Part shown: positions 5,378 to 5,679 of the stretch, one piece after another
Position numbering within the stretch: the stretch's first letter is position 1
How the letters are laid out: every line of letters starts with the position of its first letter
DNA from: JAFMDF01 sp039024375
GTDB lineage: Bacteria; Bacteroidota; Bacteroidia; Chitinophagales; Saprospiraceae
Direction of reading: 5' to 3'
Assembly (NCBI GenBank): GCA_039024375.1
Contig: JBCCQK010000532.1
Coordinates: 1-5,679 of the forward strand
Length of the DNA: 5,679 bases
Made by a program: the position numbers and the translations under genes
The notes under the pieces: model-generated
What the model was told of the DNA's origin: nothing
Seen by the model: the letters and a program-made list of their open reading frames with translations, nothing else
The model's database searches: none

Positions 5378-5411
5378 GAGATTAATTCCTGACCTGGTGG
5401 TTAAATCTCAG
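5376..5411. repeat. 8-bp inverted repeat next to the terminator
   Basis: CTGAGATT (5376-5383) and AATCTCAG (5404-5411) are perfect inverse copies with a 20-nt centre. It abuts and slightly overlaps the outer stem of the neighbouring terminator, so on the minus strand the two hairpins would compete for CCT/AGG bases at 5375-5377. No T tract of its own is seen. Confidence 0.4.
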
Positions 5412-5418
5412 TACTACT

Positions 5419-5634
5419 AACGGTTTTTGAAAATAATCGGTCTTTGAGAAATAACTTTTACAAACTGGTCAGTTTCAATACTTAATGTAATCGGTTCCGT
5501 AAAAAATACTAACAATCGGTTTTTGGAAAAATGTCAAGAATACTTAAAATCGGTTTTACTAACTTTTTTCAGTTAGTGCGGTTTTTGAGCTGGCTTCTCC
5601 TCTGAAGCTCTTCTCCTTTTTGAGAATAATCGGT
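5419..5634 (+). repeat. Cluster of AATCGGT repeats
   Basis: AATCGGT occurs exactly at 5435-5441, 5489-5495, 5514-5520, 5548-5554 and 5628-5634, with near copies AACGGT (5419) and TGCGGT (5577). Most are followed by TTTT or TTTTG. Three of them share a longer consensus, being preceded by AATACTTAATGT, AATACTAAC and AATACTTAA. The spacings (54, 25, 34 and 80 bp between the exact copies) are irregular, and the spacers differ, so this is not a CRISPR. An inverted repeat ACTAACT/AGTTAGT (5558-5564/5571-5577) sits inside. Binding-site array, iteron-like DNA and decayed tandem repeats are all possible. Confidence 0.55.
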
Positions 5635-5678
5635 TTTGGAATGAGACTTAGTTTTTCAATATCGGGTGATTCCTTGGC
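5559..5678 (-). CDS. Possible 3' end of a gene entering from the right edge
   Basis: The minus strand is open from the window edge for 39 codons to a TAG at 5561-5559, giving a hydrophilic, lysine- and serine-rich tail (AKESPDIEKLSLIPKPII...ALTEKS). No family is recognisable. In favour is a left-facing terminator about 180 bp downstream at 5325-5377. Against it are the short length, which is only marginally longer than chance, and its overlap with the AATCGGT repeat cluster and a small inverted repeat at its stop codon. Confidence 0.3.
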   Translation of the reverse strand, partial: AKESPDIEKLSLIPKPIILKKEKSFRGEASSKTALTEKS

Positions 5679-5679
5679 G

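Noticed and set aside
5419..5634. CRISPR array as an explanation of the AATCGGT cluster.
   Set aside because: The repeat is only 7-16 bp, spacing varies from 25 to 80 bp and copies are degenerate; no cas gene is present.

Overview
The window looks like Bacteroidota chromosome (Saprospiraceae or Lewinella-like, judged by protein style, not by a search). Pointers to this are a stand-alone membrane-anchored PASTA protein without a kinase domain, a TAnnTTTG-type -7 box, coding sequence of moderate GC next to AT-rich spacers, and weak or absent Shine-Dalgarno sequences. Four genes can be supported with confidence, and no plasmid, phage or complete IS gene is visible.

Layout. 154-837 (minus) is a rhomboid intramembrane serine protease. 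838-1075 is a gene-free spacer with a 17-bp direct repeat and a degenerate 8-bp periodic tract that overlaps the stop of the next gene. 1076-1909 (minus) is a single-pass membrane protein with three PASTA-like modules. 1910-2181 is a divergent intergenic region with a likely Bacteroidota promoter for the PASTA gene and one copy of a dispersed repeat just ahead of 2182-3486 (plus), a DinF-like MATE transporter. 3487-3966 is a 480-bp gene-free spacer between convergent genes. It holds a minus-strand terminator, a cluster of hairpins resembling a REP-type element, and the second copy of the dispersed repeat. 3967-4752 (minus) is a class II aldolase/adducin-family protein. Its open frame runs 60 codons further upstream, but that extension is encoded by palindromic repeat DNA and is probably not translated.

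The right-hand 900 bp (4753-5679) has no confidently recognisable gene and is dense in structure: a 38-bp palindrome against the aldolase start, a roughly 167-bp foldback hairpin nested in weaker outer arms, a perfect bidirectional terminator, a second terminator facing left, and a cluster of AATCGGT repeats. A short open frame entering from the right edge on the minus strand may be the tail of another gene.

The four genes do not form an obvious pathway. The rhomboid and PASTA genes share a strand and could be co-transcribed, but the 238-bp repeat-bearing gap makes this uncertain. The most interesting content is in the spacers: at least six distinct repeat or palindrome types within 5.7 kb, the best candidate for a mobile element being the foldback at 4901-5067. 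No new defence or metabolic system can be supported from this window.
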